A stretch of 64,000 nucleotides of DNA, taken from the NCBI RefSeq assembly GCF_022953055.1, contig NZ_JALJEJ010000007.1:178260-242259 (forward strand). Direction: 5' to 3'. Source of the DNA: Mucilaginibacter straminoryzae (GTDB lineage Bacteria; Bacteroidota; Bacteroidia; Sphingobacteriales; Sphingobacteriaceae). This document shows positions 45,180-55,483 of the stretch, piece by piece (positions within the stretch are counted from its first letter, which is position 1; every line of letters starts with the position of its first letter). Both the position numbers and the translations under genes were made by a program. The notes beneath the pieces were generated by a model that saw only the letters and a program-made list of their open reading frames with translations, was not told the origin of the DNA and made no database searches.

Positions 45180-48100
45180 ATGTTCAATTTGTTTATCAAG
45201 CGACCGATATTGTCGCTCGTTATATCTTTAATTATTACCCTGCTTGGTGTACTGGCCCTGTTCAACCTGCCGGTAACCCAGTTCCCGGATATTGTACCGC
45301 CCTCGGTAACGGTAACGGCCAACTATACCGGCGCTAATGCCGAAGTATGTGCCAAAGCAGTAGCTACGCCGCTGGAACGTGCGATTAACGGTGTTCCCGG
45401 CATGACTTATATGTCTACCGTTTGTAGTAACGATGGGATCACCGTAATTTCTATTTACTTCCGTGTAGGTGTGGACCCTGACCAGGCTGCCGTTAACGTG
45501 CAGAACCGCGTAGCTACGGTTATAGACGAATTACCCGAAGAGGTGATTAAAGCCGGTGTTTCGACCGAAAAAGAGGTGAACAGTATGCTGATGTACCTGA
45601 ACATCATGAGTCAGGACAAGAATATGGACGAAAAGTTCATCTATAACTTCACCGATATTAATGTACTGCAGGAGCTGAAACGTATTGATGGTGTGGGCCG
45701 TGCCGAAATTATGGGTGCTAAAGAATACGCCATGCGTGTATGGCTGAAACCCGACCGTATGATGGCCTACAATGTTTCGTCAGATGATGTCATCAAGGCC
45801 ATCCGCGACCAGAACGTGGAGGCAGCACCGGGTAAAACAGGGCAAAGCTCGGATAAGTCGCCGCAGATGCTGCAATACGTGTTGCGCTATACAGGTAAGT
45901 TTTTCGAACCAAAGCAATACGAAAATATTGTGATCCGTGCGGATGAAAGCGGTACAGTGCTGAAGCTGAAAGAAGTAGCCGATATCGAATTCGGTTCGCT
46001 TACGTATAGCATGGTTTCGAATACAGATGGTAAGCCGTCGGCTTCAATCATGATTAAGCAGCGCCCGGGTTCAAATGCGCGTGATGTTATTAATAACATC
46101 AAGACGCGTATGGCCGAACTGAAGGAAGAAAGCTTCCCTTCCGGCATGACCTATAACGTCAATTACGACGTGTCCCGCTTCCTGGATGCTTCCATCCACG
46201 AAGTATTGCGCACGCTTTGTGAAGCCTTTATCCTGGTGTTTATTGTGGTGTTTATCTTCCTGCAAGATTTCCGCTCCACGCTTATTCCTGCGCTTGCAGT
46301 ACCCGTCGCGCTGGTGGGCACACTCTTTTTCATGCAGATGCTCGGGTTCTCCATCAACCTGCTCACATTGTTCGCGCTGGTACTCTCTATAGGTATTGTG
46401 GTAGATAATGCGATTGTAGTGGTGGAAGCCGTACACGTAAAAATGGGCGAGGGCCTTAGCCCGATGGATGCTACCTTGAAAGCCATGAGTGAAATCAGCG
46501 GAGCTATCGTGGCCATTACGCTGGTAATGTCTGCGGTGTTTGTGCCGGTAGCGTTTATGTCCGGTCCGGTGGGGGTGTTCTACAGGCAGTTCTCGCTGAC
46601 GATGGCTATCGCCATTGTCATATCGGGTATCAATGCCGTAACGCTTACACCTGCACTTTGTGCCATCATGCTGAAGCATAGCCATGCAGAACATCATCAC
46701 GGCAAACAAACGCTGATGCAAAGGTTCTTCGGGGGCTTTAATAAGCAGTATGATAAGGTAAGCAATAAATATTCGATTCTGATTGGTCGCATAGCCGGTC
46801 GTAGGGTAGTTACTATTGCATTGCTCTTAGTTTTCTTTGCGGCTACGTGGGGATTAAGTGCCATTCTTCCCGGAGGGTTCATCCCGACAGAAGACCAGGG
46901 GATGATCTACGTAAACGTAACCACGCCCGCAGGTGCTACCGTAGAACGTACCGAAGCGGTACTGGCAGAAATACAAAAGCAAGCCAAAAGCATTGAATCA
47001 ATAGAATCTGTTTCAACGCTTTCGGGCTACAGCCTGGTGAACGAAGTGGCGGGCGCTTCTTACGGTATGGCCATGGTGAACCTGAAGGGCTGGGATGACA
47101 GAAAGCAGTCAGTAGATGATGTGATTGCTGAACTTCAGGAGAAAACCAAACACCTGAGCGATGCATCCATTCAGTTTTTCCCGCCGCCAACGGTACCCGG
47201 TTTTGGTAACTCCAGCGGTTTCGAGATCCGGTTGATCGATAAAACAGGTAGCGGTAATTTTATTCAGACGGCAGAAGTATCCAAAAAGTTCATTGAAGAA
47301 CTTAACCAGTCACCCGAAATCGAAAATGCCTTTTCCAGTTTCGATGCCAGCTTTCCGCAATACCTGATCACCGTGGATTATGCGATGGCTGCCAAGAAAG
47401 GCATAACGGTGGACGCTGCGATGTCTACCCTGCAAACCTTAATGGGTAGCTACTATGCCTCTAACTTTATCCGCTTCGGGCAGATGTACAAAGTAATGGT
47501 GCAGGCTTCGCCCGAATTCCGTTCACGGCCTGAAGATGTGCTGAACCTTTATGCAAAGAATGAGAAAGGAGAGATGGTACCGTTTTCGACATTCATTAAA
47601 ATGGAGAAAGTGCTTGGACCGGAACAGCTGACCCGTTATAACATGTATACCTCAGCCATGATCAACGGTGATGCGGCGCCTGGTCATAGTAGCGGTGATG
47701 CCATCAATGCCATTAAACGTATCGGAGAGAAATTACCGAAAGGTTATGCCTTTGAATGGTCGGGTATGACACGCGAGCAAGTGCTTTCAGGCAACCAGGC
47801 AATCTTCATTTTCATCATCTGTCTGGTGTTTGTTTACCTGCTGCTGGCTGCGCAGTACGAGAGCTTACTGCTGCCATTTGCAGTTATTCTTTCGCTGCCT
47901 ACGGGTATCTTTGGTGCATTCTTCCTTTTAAAGATAGCCGGACTGGAAAATAATATCTATGCGCAGGTTGCGCTGGTGATGCTGATTGGTTTGCTGGGTA
48001 AAAACGCCATCCTGATTGTAGAGTTTGCCGTGCAGCGGGAAAGGGAAGGAGCAACGGTGTTGAAAGCTGCTATTGAAGGTGCGGTATCGCGCTTGAGGCC

Positions 48101-48344
48101 AATCCTGATGACGTCCTTCGCCTTCATAGCCGGTTTGATTCCGCTTTGTATTGCCAGCGGTGCAGGTGCTATGGGTAACCGTTCCATTGGTACGGCTGCC
48201 GCAGGCGGGATGCTTTTGGGTACCATCTTTGGCCTGGTACTTATCCCCGGGCTGTATGTTATTTTCTCATCACTTTCTAAAAAGAAAAACAATCCGCCTG
48301 TTGAAAAAGAGCAGGAGCAGGAATTGTTGATCATTACCGAATAG
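45180..48344 (+). CDS. RND efflux pump, HAE1 (AcrB-like) family
   Basis: A 1054-residue inner-membrane proton/drug antiporter with 12 helices and two large periplasmic loops. The start MFNLFIKRPILSLVISLIIT is characteristic of HAE1 pumps. The proton-relay pair of TM4 is in GIVVDNAIVVVEAV, and GKNAILIVEFAV lies in TM10. Its length matches AcrB (1049). It lacks the metal-specific residues expected of a CusA-type HME pump, so an organic substrate is more likely. It is followed two bases later by the outer-membrane factor. Confidence 0.95.
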   Translation: MFNLFIKRPILSLVISLIITLLGVLALFNLPVTQFPDIVPPSVTVTANYTGANAEVCAKAVATPLERAINGVPGMTYMSTVCSNDGITVISIYFRVGVDPDQAAVNVQNRVATVIDELPEEVIKAGVSTEKEVNSMLMYLNIMSQDKNMDEKFIYNFTDINVLQELKRIDGVGRAEIMGAKEYAMRVWLKPDRMMAYNVSSDDVIKAIRDQNVEAAPGKTGQSSDKSPQMLQYVLRYTGKFFEPKQYENIVIRADESGTVLKLKEVADIEFGSLTYSMVSNTDGKPSASIMIKQRPGSNARDVINNIKTRMAELKEESFPSGMTYNVNYDVSRFLDASIHEVLRTLCEAFILVFIVVFIFLQDFRSTLIPALAVPVALVGTLFFMQMLGFSINLLTLFALVLSIGIVVDNAIVVVEAVHVKMGEGLSPMDATLKAMSEISGAIVAITLVMSAVFVPVAFMSGPVGVFYRQFSLTMAIAIVISGINAVTLTPALCAIMLKHSHAEHHHGKQTLMQRFFGGFNKQYDKVSNKYSILIGRIAGRRVVTIALLLVFFAATWGLSAILPGGFIPTEDQGMIYVNVTTPAGATVERTEAVLAEIQKQAKSIESIESVSTLSGYSLVNEVAGASYGMAMVNLKGWDDRKQSVDDVIAELQEKTKHLSDASIQFFPPPTVPGFGNSSGFEIRLIDKTGSGNFIQTAEVSKKFIEELNQSPEIENAFSSFDASFPQYLITVDYAMAAKKGITVDAAMSTLQTLMGSYYASNFIRFGQMYKVMVQASPEFRSRPEDVLNLYAKNEKGEMVPFSTFIKMEKVLGPEQLTRYNMYTSAMINGDAAPGHSSGDAINAIKRIGEKLPKGYAFEWSGMTREQVLSGNQAIFIFIICLVFVYLLLAAQYESLLLPFAVILSLPTGIFGAFFLLKIAGLENNIYAQVALVMLIGLLGKNAILIVEFAVQREREGATVLKAAIEGAVSRLRPILMTSFAFIAGLIPLCIASGAGAMGNRSIGTAAAGGMLLGTIFGLVLIPGLYVIFSSLSKKKNNPPVEKEQEQELLIITE

Positions 48345-48346
48345 AT

Positions 48347-49792
48347 ATGGATAGTTATAAGCGATTTTCCTTTTATATATTTTTTGTACTGGTAGCAGTA
48401 GCGCTACTGCCAGCATGTAGCGGCTATAAAGCCGTTACGCTCGAGTCTAAACTGGTCATTCCCGATACCTTTACGCATGTAAAAGATACCGGTAATACCG
48501 CTACAAGTGCCCGCCAGTTTTTTACCGATACTTATCTGCAACAATTGTTAGATACGGCGATTAAGGCCAACCCGGATGTGCTTTCGGCGCTGCAAAGGGT
48601 AGAGGTAGCAAGCGCTAACCTACGTTCGCAAGGCGCTTACCTGTTGCCTTCTGTAAACCTGAACGCCAATGCCGGGTTAGAAAAGTACGGTGACTACACC
48701 ATGAACGGTGTGGGTAACTATGATACCAACTTTTCTAATAACATCAACAGTGATCAGAAAATACCGAACCCTACGCCCGACTACTTTTTAGGTTTTCGCA
48801 GCACCTGGGAGCTGGATATCTGGGGTAAGCTTCGCGAGCGCAAGAAAGCTGCTTTTACGCGTGTGCTGGCCAGTCAGAGCGGGTATCGCATGGTTGTGAC
48901 ATCATTGGTGGCACAACTGGCAACATCCTATTATCAGTTGCTGGCATTGGATTATGAATTGAAGGTGATCCGCAAGAACATCACACTTCAGAACCACGCG
49001 CTGGAAATAGTTCGGATACAGAAACTGGGCGGGCGAGCGACAGAGCTTGCTGTTCAGCAATTTCTAGCCCAGTTAAAGCGCACCCAAAGCCTGGAATACC
49101 AAACCCTGCAACAGATCACCGAGACGGAGAACATGATCAATTTTCTGCGTGGCAGGTTTAACGGAAAGGTAGACCGTGATACGTCTATTAATATTTTGAA
49201 ATTACCCGGAATCGTCAGGACGGGCGTACCCAGCCAGCTATTGCTTAACCGCCCGGATATACGGGAGTCGGAACTGCAATTAAAAGCATATAATGCGGAT
49301 ATTTCTGCTGCCCGTAAAGCCTTTTTGCCTACGGTAAACCTGACAGCTTATACGGGTTATAACGCTTTCGCATCCGCATTGCTGTTTAACCCGGGTTCTT
49401 TCGCTTACGGTATTATCGGTGGTTTAACCGCGCCAATATTTAATCGTGGGCAGCTAAAGGCAGATTACCAGCGTACTCTTGCCGAAGGGCAGCAAGCACT
49501 GTATACCTATCAGAAGAATATCCTGAACGGCTACATGGAGGTAATGAATACGTTGAAGGGGGTAGAGAATTTCCAGAAGTACTATGACCAGAAACGCCAG
49601 GAAGTTGATGCTTTGAACAACGCAGTGAGCGTGGCGAATGATTTATACCTGGTTGGCCGTGCTAACTATCTTGAGGTGATCACCGCACAACGCAACGTGC
49701 TGGATGCCGAACTGGAGCTGGCAAATACCCGGCGAAATATTTTTATCAATTCTGTCAACTTGTACCGCTCGCTGGGCGGGGGCTGGCGCTAA
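48347..49792 (+). CDS. TolC/OprM-like outer-membrane efflux channel (NodT family)
   Basis: A 481-residue lipoprotein (lipobox LPACS). Two OEP repeats are visible: first with YLQQLLDTAIKANPDVLSALQRVE and STWELDIWGKLRER, second with LLLNRPDIRESELQLKAYNADI and GLTAPIFNRGQLKADYQ. It forms the outer-membrane end of the tripartite pump. A long perfect hairpin follows. Confidence 0.94.
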   Translation: MDSYKRFSFYIFFVLVAVALLPACSGYKAVTLESKLVIPDTFTHVKDTGNTATSARQFFTDTYLQQLLDTAIKANPDVLSALQRVEVASANLRSQGAYLLPSVNLNANAGLEKYGDYTMNGVGNYDTNFSNNINSDQKIPNPTPDYFLGFRSTWELDIWGKLRERKKAAFTRVLASQSGYRMVVTSLVAQLATSYYQLLALDYELKVIRKNITLQNHALEIVRIQKLGGRATELAVQQFLAQLKRTQSLEYQTLQQITETENMINFLRGRFNGKVDRDTSINILKLPGIVRTGVPSQLLLNRPDIRESELQLKAYNADISAARKAFLPTVNLTAYTGYNAFASALLFNPGSFAYGIIGGLTAPIFNRGQLKADYQRTLAEGQQALYTYQKNILNGYMEVMNTLKGVENFQKYYDQKRQEVDALNNAVSVANDLYLVGRANYLEVITAQRNVLDAELELANTRRNIFINSVNLYRSLGGGWR

Positions 49793-49805
49793 CATAAACG
49801 TTATA

Positions 49806-49842
49806 AACAACAATGCCACCCTTCTGAGGTGGCATTGTTGTT
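49806..49842. terminator. Bidirectional terminator between efflux and OmpA genes
   Basis: A perfect 15-pair stem (AACAACAATGCCACC with GGTGGCATTGTTGTT), seven-base loop, between convergent genes. T-rich sequence occurs on both sides but the T-runs are short. Confidence 0.75.
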
Positions 49843-49866
49843 TAATTATGACTGTTTATTAGTTTA

Positions 49867-50724
49867 TTATTGTTGTTTCTCTGGTGCTTTACCAATCAGG
49901 TCCATAAACTGATCCAGTTTAGGAGTGATGATAATCTGCGTACGACGGTTGCGCGCACGGCCGGCTTCGGTACTGTTGTCTGCAATCGGGTTAAATTCGC
50001 CGCGACCACCTGCTGTTAAACGCTTAGGATCAACCGCATAATTGTTTTGCAACGATTGAACTACAGAAGATGCGCGCAGGGCGCTTAAGTCCCAGTTGTT
50101 GCGGATGTTCTTTTGCGAAATAGGCAAGTTATCGGTATTACCTTCAATCAGCACATCATAATCTTTGTAGTCTTTAATGATCTTGGCAATTTTACCTAAA
50201 GTTTCACCTGCTTTGTCAGAGATTTCATAGCTGCCGGATTTGTACAGCATGTTATCAGCCAATGATATGTAAACTACACCTTTTAACACTTGTACGTCTA
50301 CATCTTTAGATTCTGCCTGGCTTAAAGAGCGGGTCAGGTTGTTGGTCAGTACCATATTTAACGAGTCGCTCTTGTTCTTGGCAGCGATCAACTGCTGGAT
50401 GTATTTGTTAGAACGGTTGATCTCGTCTACCAGTTTAGAGATATTTACGTTACCCTGGTTGCTCGAGTTTAAACATTTGTCTAACGCGTCTTTCAAACCG
50501 CGGTTGTTCGCTTGTTCGCTGGCCAGTTGATCTTGTAAATTCTTCACCTGGTTGCTCAAAACGGCTACGTTACGTTCGCTCGTCAGGAATTTTAAATTAA
50601 GGTTGCGTGTGTTACTGTCCAGCCGATTATAATCGCTTTGCAGTTGCGTATACTTTTTCTGGCTCACACAACTTGTTAAAGCCGCAATTATGAGAAGGGC
50701 TGGAATGGTTGCTTTAATTTTCAT
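49867..50724 (-). CDS. OmpA-family lipoprotein with coiled coil
   Basis: A 285-residue lipoprotein (lipobox LTSC, Cys19). A coiled coil of about 100 residues (YTQLQSDYNRLDSNTRNLN...) leads to an OmpA/MotB peptidoglycan-binding domain (about 150-270) with DVLIEGNTDNLPI, NWDLSALRASSVVQSL and NRRTQIIITP. It tethers the outer membrane to peptidoglycan. Monocistronic. Confidence 0.92.
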   Translation of the reverse strand: MKIKATIPALLIIAALTSCVSQKKYTQLQSDYNRLDSNTRNLNLKFLTSERNVAVLSNQVKNLQDQLASEQANNRGLKDALDKCLNSSNQGNVNISKLVDEINRSNKYIQQLIAAKNKSDSLNMVLTNNLTRSLSQAESKDVDVQVLKGVVYISLADNMLYKSGSYEISDKAGETLGKIAKIIKDYKDYDVLIEGNTDNLPISQKNIRNNWDLSALRASSVVQSLQNNYAVDPKRLTAGGRGEFNPIADNSTEAGRARNRRTQIIITPKLDQFMDLIGKAPEKQQ

Positions 50725-51024
50725 GGTATCTACATTTAATAAAACAATCTAAGTTATACAATATTTTGGAGTATTTGTTTATTACAGGGCATTAGAATGG
50801 TATTAATAAACCATTTTAATAAATCGTTTTCGCGGGCAAGATAAATTATTTTATAATAAAAAGCCTTGGAACGGCCATGATTTCAGCCGGAAGTGACGAA
50901 GCTCACTTGTCCAGACTTTTTGCAGATTGCACAGTAGATGGAGGTGACTTTTCTGGCAGAAGTTACCGTGTAAGGATTTGAATTGTGGATATTAACGGGG
51001 AATTGTGGTGAAGGATTTAAATCA
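50725..51024 (-). other. 300-base intergenic region
   Basis: No gene that I can support. AT-rich upstream part of the OmpA-type gene, then a small hairpin (AAGTGA 50891-50896 with TCACTT 50903-50908) downstream of the nuclease-like gene. A short minus-strand frame overlapping the end of the nuclease gene is not convincing as an immunity gene. Confidence 0.5.
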
Positions 51025-51768
51025 TCAAGAGTGATCATCAGGTAAATCGCTGGTGTAAACATATTTCTCCCAAATGTTAAAATCACCGTCGCCGTAAAAA
51101 GTGGATGATCTAAGATTATGTTCTTTGTCTTTTGCACCTGCTATTAGTTCTTCACTTTGCGGTGTTAATGTGCCGTCATCTTGTGCATTCGGGTCGAATT
51201 TTTTACCTAAACTACGATTAGTTGAAGCATTGCCGGGTCTTAAATTATAGGGGCTACTATTTAATCTTTGCAAAGCTTCCTTATCATCACTGCTTTGTTT
51301 TACCCAGTTGTAATAGCGTTTGTCGCCTTGTGCAATTGCTCCAAACTGTCTTTGCGGGATCGTTACGTTTTTTAATACCCAATTTTTGTCCTGCCCGTAT
51401 AGATACTCGATATTTTCATAAGACAAACGATGGGCCAGATCAAAACCTTCGTTAGGGAATAACTCTTTGGTCCGTTCAATCATTCTTGAAGCCGGATTTA
51501 TCCAACCCGGGCGTAGCTGGATAACTTTGCCCTGAATGATGCCAGTACCCGAAGGAGGCAGAACGCTTTTATCAAAACTCAATTTTCGGTATCGTGCGTC
51601 AGCCATTGCTTGAAGTACTTTCGCTTTCTGTACAATTGCACTATCGTCTGCTAATCGTTGTAATTGGGTCGCCTGCACTCCTGCAACACTTCCCTTTTTA
51701 CTAAAATCAGTCTTGTTTGTCAGGCTATCTCCAGAATGAGCGTCATTTTTTTGCTGAGAAGTTTTCAT
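51025..51768 (-). CDS. Putative injection-system (eCIS-type) effector with HNH-like nuclease domain
   Basis: A 247-residue protein without signal peptide. Residues 1-92 are a polar leader containing LQRLADDSAIVQKAKVLQA then MADA and ending VIQLRPGW; this mirrors the leader of the protein at 4802-6307. The C-terminal domain (about 100-215) has DLAHR (His in DLAHRLSYENI), NLRPGNASTNRSLG and TPQSEEL, a pattern seen in HNH-type (beta-beta-alpha-metal) toxin domains of injection-system cargo. I infer a DNase or RNase. No immunity gene is visible beside it. Monocistronic, AT-rich flanks. Confidence 0.6.
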   Translation of the reverse strand: MKTSQQKNDAHSGDSLTNKTDFSKKGSVAGVQATQLQRLADDSAIVQKAKVLQAMADARYRKLSFDKSVLPPSGTGIIQGKVIQLRPGWINPASRMIERTKELFPNEGFDLAHRLSYENIEYLYGQDKNWVLKNVTIPQRQFGAIAQGDKRYYNWVKQSSDDKEALQRLNSSPYNLRPGNASTNRSLGKKFDPNAQDDGTLTPQSEELIAGAKDKEHNLRSSTFYGDGDFNIWEKYVYTSDLPDDHS

Positions 51769-51894
51769 AAGTATTTAGGTTAAGCGCGGTGTGCTTATAA
51801 AGTTTTCCCTATCACATAGTTACGGAATTTTACGGGAAATGTTTCTATATGTAACAAACTTAATCAAGGCATATTGTTAAATGAGTCTGCTATA

Positions 51895-51925
51895 AAACAA
51901 AAAAGCTGCCTCAAAATGAAGCAGC
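51895..51925 (-). terminator. Terminator of the CarboxypepD_reg gene
   Basis: On the minus strand GCTGC-TTC pairs with CTC-GCAGC type arms (51905-51909 with 51921-51925, one mismatch inside) and is followed by TTTTTTGTTTT. It lies 25 bases after the stop codon at 51950. Confidence 0.75.
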
Positions 51926-51949
51926 CGCTAATTATTTTATACGAGTGAC

Positions 51950-52765
51950 TTAATAAGTCACCAACACGTTAAAACCCACACCCCCTACGCCAATTTTCTC
52001 CCATGCGCTTTGGCTGGCCTCGCGGGCGATGAGCGCACTGCTGAAAAAGCTGGCAGAAAACTTCAGATTTGTATTGCTGCGTTTGACGTTTTCAAGGCTG
52101 ACAAAAAAATCGTCGTTAACCACAATATTATAGGGATCAAGATCAACGGATATTTTATCCTGGCCTTTTGCCACTACAACGAAAATATTCTGCTCTGGCA
52201 GTAATTTATCCGGTAAGCCGTTTTTTACAGAATAGAAGTTCAAGCGCAGCTTTACAGTATCTGTACTAGGCGATGATAGCGATGCATTGAAACGCTTCAG
52301 ATAGGTCGGCGCAGCTTTTATCCGGATAATGATACCGATTTCGTTACCGAGTTGACTGCTTGGAAAACCTGAGGAAACCGACTGAGATTGGGTGGTGTTA
52401 CCCAATACTTTTTCCTTCCATTTATGATCTTTAACCTTTACTTCTTTAAGCTGGAAGATGGCAGGTTCTAACAATACCACTTTGTTCTGCGCTGTAGAGC
52501 TAACAAAGTCTTTTACCGCAAATGCTTTCGGTTGGTAACCGATCATCGAGAACTTCAGGCTATCAGTAGCGTGATTAGTCAGGTTCAGCTTGTATCTACC
52601 GGTTTCATCCGTAACCGTCCCGAGGCTTTTACCAATAATACCCACGTTAACGTAGCCTAGCGGCTCACCCGTCTTTTGGTCTTTAACGGTTCCTTCAAAT
52701 ACCTGCGCAGTTGCTAATTTGCAAGTTGATAAAGCAATAAAAAGGATAAGGCCGGGTTTAAGCAT
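51950..52765 (-). CDS. Secreted CarboxypepD_reg-like domain protein
   Basis: A 271-residue secreted protein with signal peptide (to ...KLATAQ). Residues about 22-105 are a carboxypeptidase-regulatory-like beta sandwich (GTVKDQKTGEPLGYVNVGI, split at DETGRYKL). The rest, beta-rich, is unrecognised and ends in an aromatic. It starts five bases before the end of the ABC-F gene's stop region on the same strand and may be cotranscribed with it. Probably a surface or outer-membrane-associated protein. Confidence 0.8.
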   Translation of the reverse strand: MLKPGLILFIALSTCKLATAQVFEGTVKDQKTGEPLGYVNVGIIGKSLGTVTDETGRYKLNLTNHATDSLKFSMIGYQPKAFAVKDFVSSTAQNKVVLLEPAIFQLKEVKVKDHKWKEKVLGNTTQSQSVSSGFPSSQLGNEIGIIIRIKAAPTYLKRFNASLSSPSTDTVKLRLNFYSVKNGLPDKLLPEQNIFVVVAKGQDKISVDLDPYNIVVNDDFFVSLENVKRSNTNLKFSASFFSSALIAREASQSAWEKIGVGGVGFNVLVTY

Positions 52766-52770
52766 AAGTC

Positions 52771-54408
<1,638 letters not shown>

Positions 54409-54425
54409 TCAAAAATTAATTTTTG

Positions 54426-54433
54426 CAAAGGTA
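54426..54433 (-). promoter_or_regulatory. -7 box of the ABC-F gene
   Basis: On the minus strand TACCTTTG (full TAnnTTTG match) ends 26 bases before the ATG at 54399. Confidence 0.5.
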
Positions 54434-54549
54434 AGCTAATTAACATTATTTAAGGCTAAAGGCTCGAATAATAGCTTTTTATTAATGAAAAAAGTGTCTG
54501 GATAAAGAGGATTTAATAACTTTTAAATTTTATTTAAAGGTTAATAAAA

Positions 54550-54756
54550 ATGAAATTTACGGTTAATTCTGCACAACAATCCTTACTTTACAATCGTTAT
54601 TTTAATAATAAATTTTCCTTTATAAACCGTGGAACAGCATTTGCAAGTAGTACTGTATCCAAAACAAATAATAACATGATTGCACTTATTTTAGCCCTGG
54701 TAGTTGCAAACGTAATTGTGGCTCTCAGAAACGTAGACAAAAGAAATGCCTGGTAA
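54550..54756 (+). CDS. Hypothetical small membrane protein, 68 residues
   Basis: A short frame with one clear hydrophobic helix near its C-terminus (MIALILALVVANVIVAL) and a basic tail. An internal ATG at 54676 would give a 26-residue single-helix protein. A strong terminator follows 32 bases later, which supports a real transcript here. No family recognised. Confidence 0.45.
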   Translation: MKFTVNSAQQSLLYNRYFNNKFSFINRGTAFASSTVSKTNNNMIALILALVVANVIVALRNVDKRNAW

Positions 54757-54788
54757 GTACTGTTAAACTTATACAGCCTTAAAATAGC

Positions 54789-54823
54789 AAAGTCCGCACT
54801 TTTTACAGTAGCGGACTTTTTTT
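54789..54823 (+). terminator. Terminator after the small membrane protein
   Basis: Perfect nine-pair stem (AAAGTCCGC with GCGGACTTT), 13-base loop, followed by a seven-T run. Confidence 0.85.
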
Positions 54824-54844
54824 ATGTAATGATTTTTAAATTAG

Positions 54845-55483
54845 TTATTTCCAGTTATAAGGCTCTTCACGCCATTTTTTCAGTACGTCGATATCAGACG
54901 ATGAGATATTGCCATTTCTTTCTGCCACGGTAAGCAGCGCGTTGTAATTAGATAATGTGGCAAATCGGCATTTGGCTTCTTTGAAGTTCTCGGCAGCTAC
55001 GTCGAACCCATAGGTAAATATGGCAACCAGGCCGGCTACATGATAGCCTGCTTCGCGAAGCGATTCCACCGCCTGCAAGCTGCTTTTACCGGTAGATACC
55101 AGGTCTTCTACAACAACTACACGCTGGCCGGGTAATATTTCTCCCTCGATCATTTTACCGGTTCCGTGTTCTTTCGGTTTAGAACGTACGTAGATAAATG
55201 GCAACCCCAGTTCCTGCGCCACCAAAACGCCTTGCGGGATGCCTGCCGTAGCAACGCCGGCAATACAATCAACAGAGCCAAATTCTTCCTGGATCAGCTC
55301 GCTTAGCTTTTGACGGATGTACGTGCGGATGCTTGGGTGCGAAAGCGTAATGCGGTTGTCGCAATAAATCGGTGATTTCCACCCCGAAGCCCATGTAAAA
55401 GGATTAGCAGGTTGTAGTTTTATTGCTTTAATTTGCAGCAGAAATTCGGCGACCTGCTGTTCAATCTCAGTTTTATTAAACAT
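54845..55483 (-). CDS. pyrE: Orotate phosphoribosyltransferase
   Basis: A 212-residue enzyme that joins orotate to PRPP to make OMP in pyrimidine synthesis. The PRPP-binding loop is VVVVEDLVSTGKSS (about 120-133), the flexible catalytic loop contains RSKPKEHGTGK, and FTWASGWKSPIYCDNR is a family hallmark. Its ATG overlaps by two bases the ATG of the divergent NUDIX gene (shared CATG), so its promoter lies within that gene. Confidence 0.96.
   Translation of the reverse strand: MFNKTEIEQQVAEFLLQIKAIKLQPANPFTWASGWKSPIYCDNRITLSHPSIRTYIRQKLSELIQEEFGSVDCIAGVATAGIPQGVLVAQELGLPFIYVRSKPKEHGTGKMIEGEILPGQRVVVVEDLVSTGKSSLQAVESLREAGYHVAGLVAIFTYGFDVAAENFKEAKCRFATLSNYNALLTVAERNGNISSSDIDVLKKWREEPYNWK

Noticed and set aside
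46071..46721. 216-residue minus-strand open frame within the RND pump gene
   Set aside because: It lies opposite a well-supported gene, is rich in His/Arg/Tyr as expected for an antisense frame, and has no recognisable domain.
50883..51137. 84-residue minus-strand frame overlapping the end of the nuclease-like gene, considered as an immunity gene
   Set aside because: More than a third of it is an out-of-frame reading of the nuclease gene, composition is unlike its neighbours, and no domain is seen.
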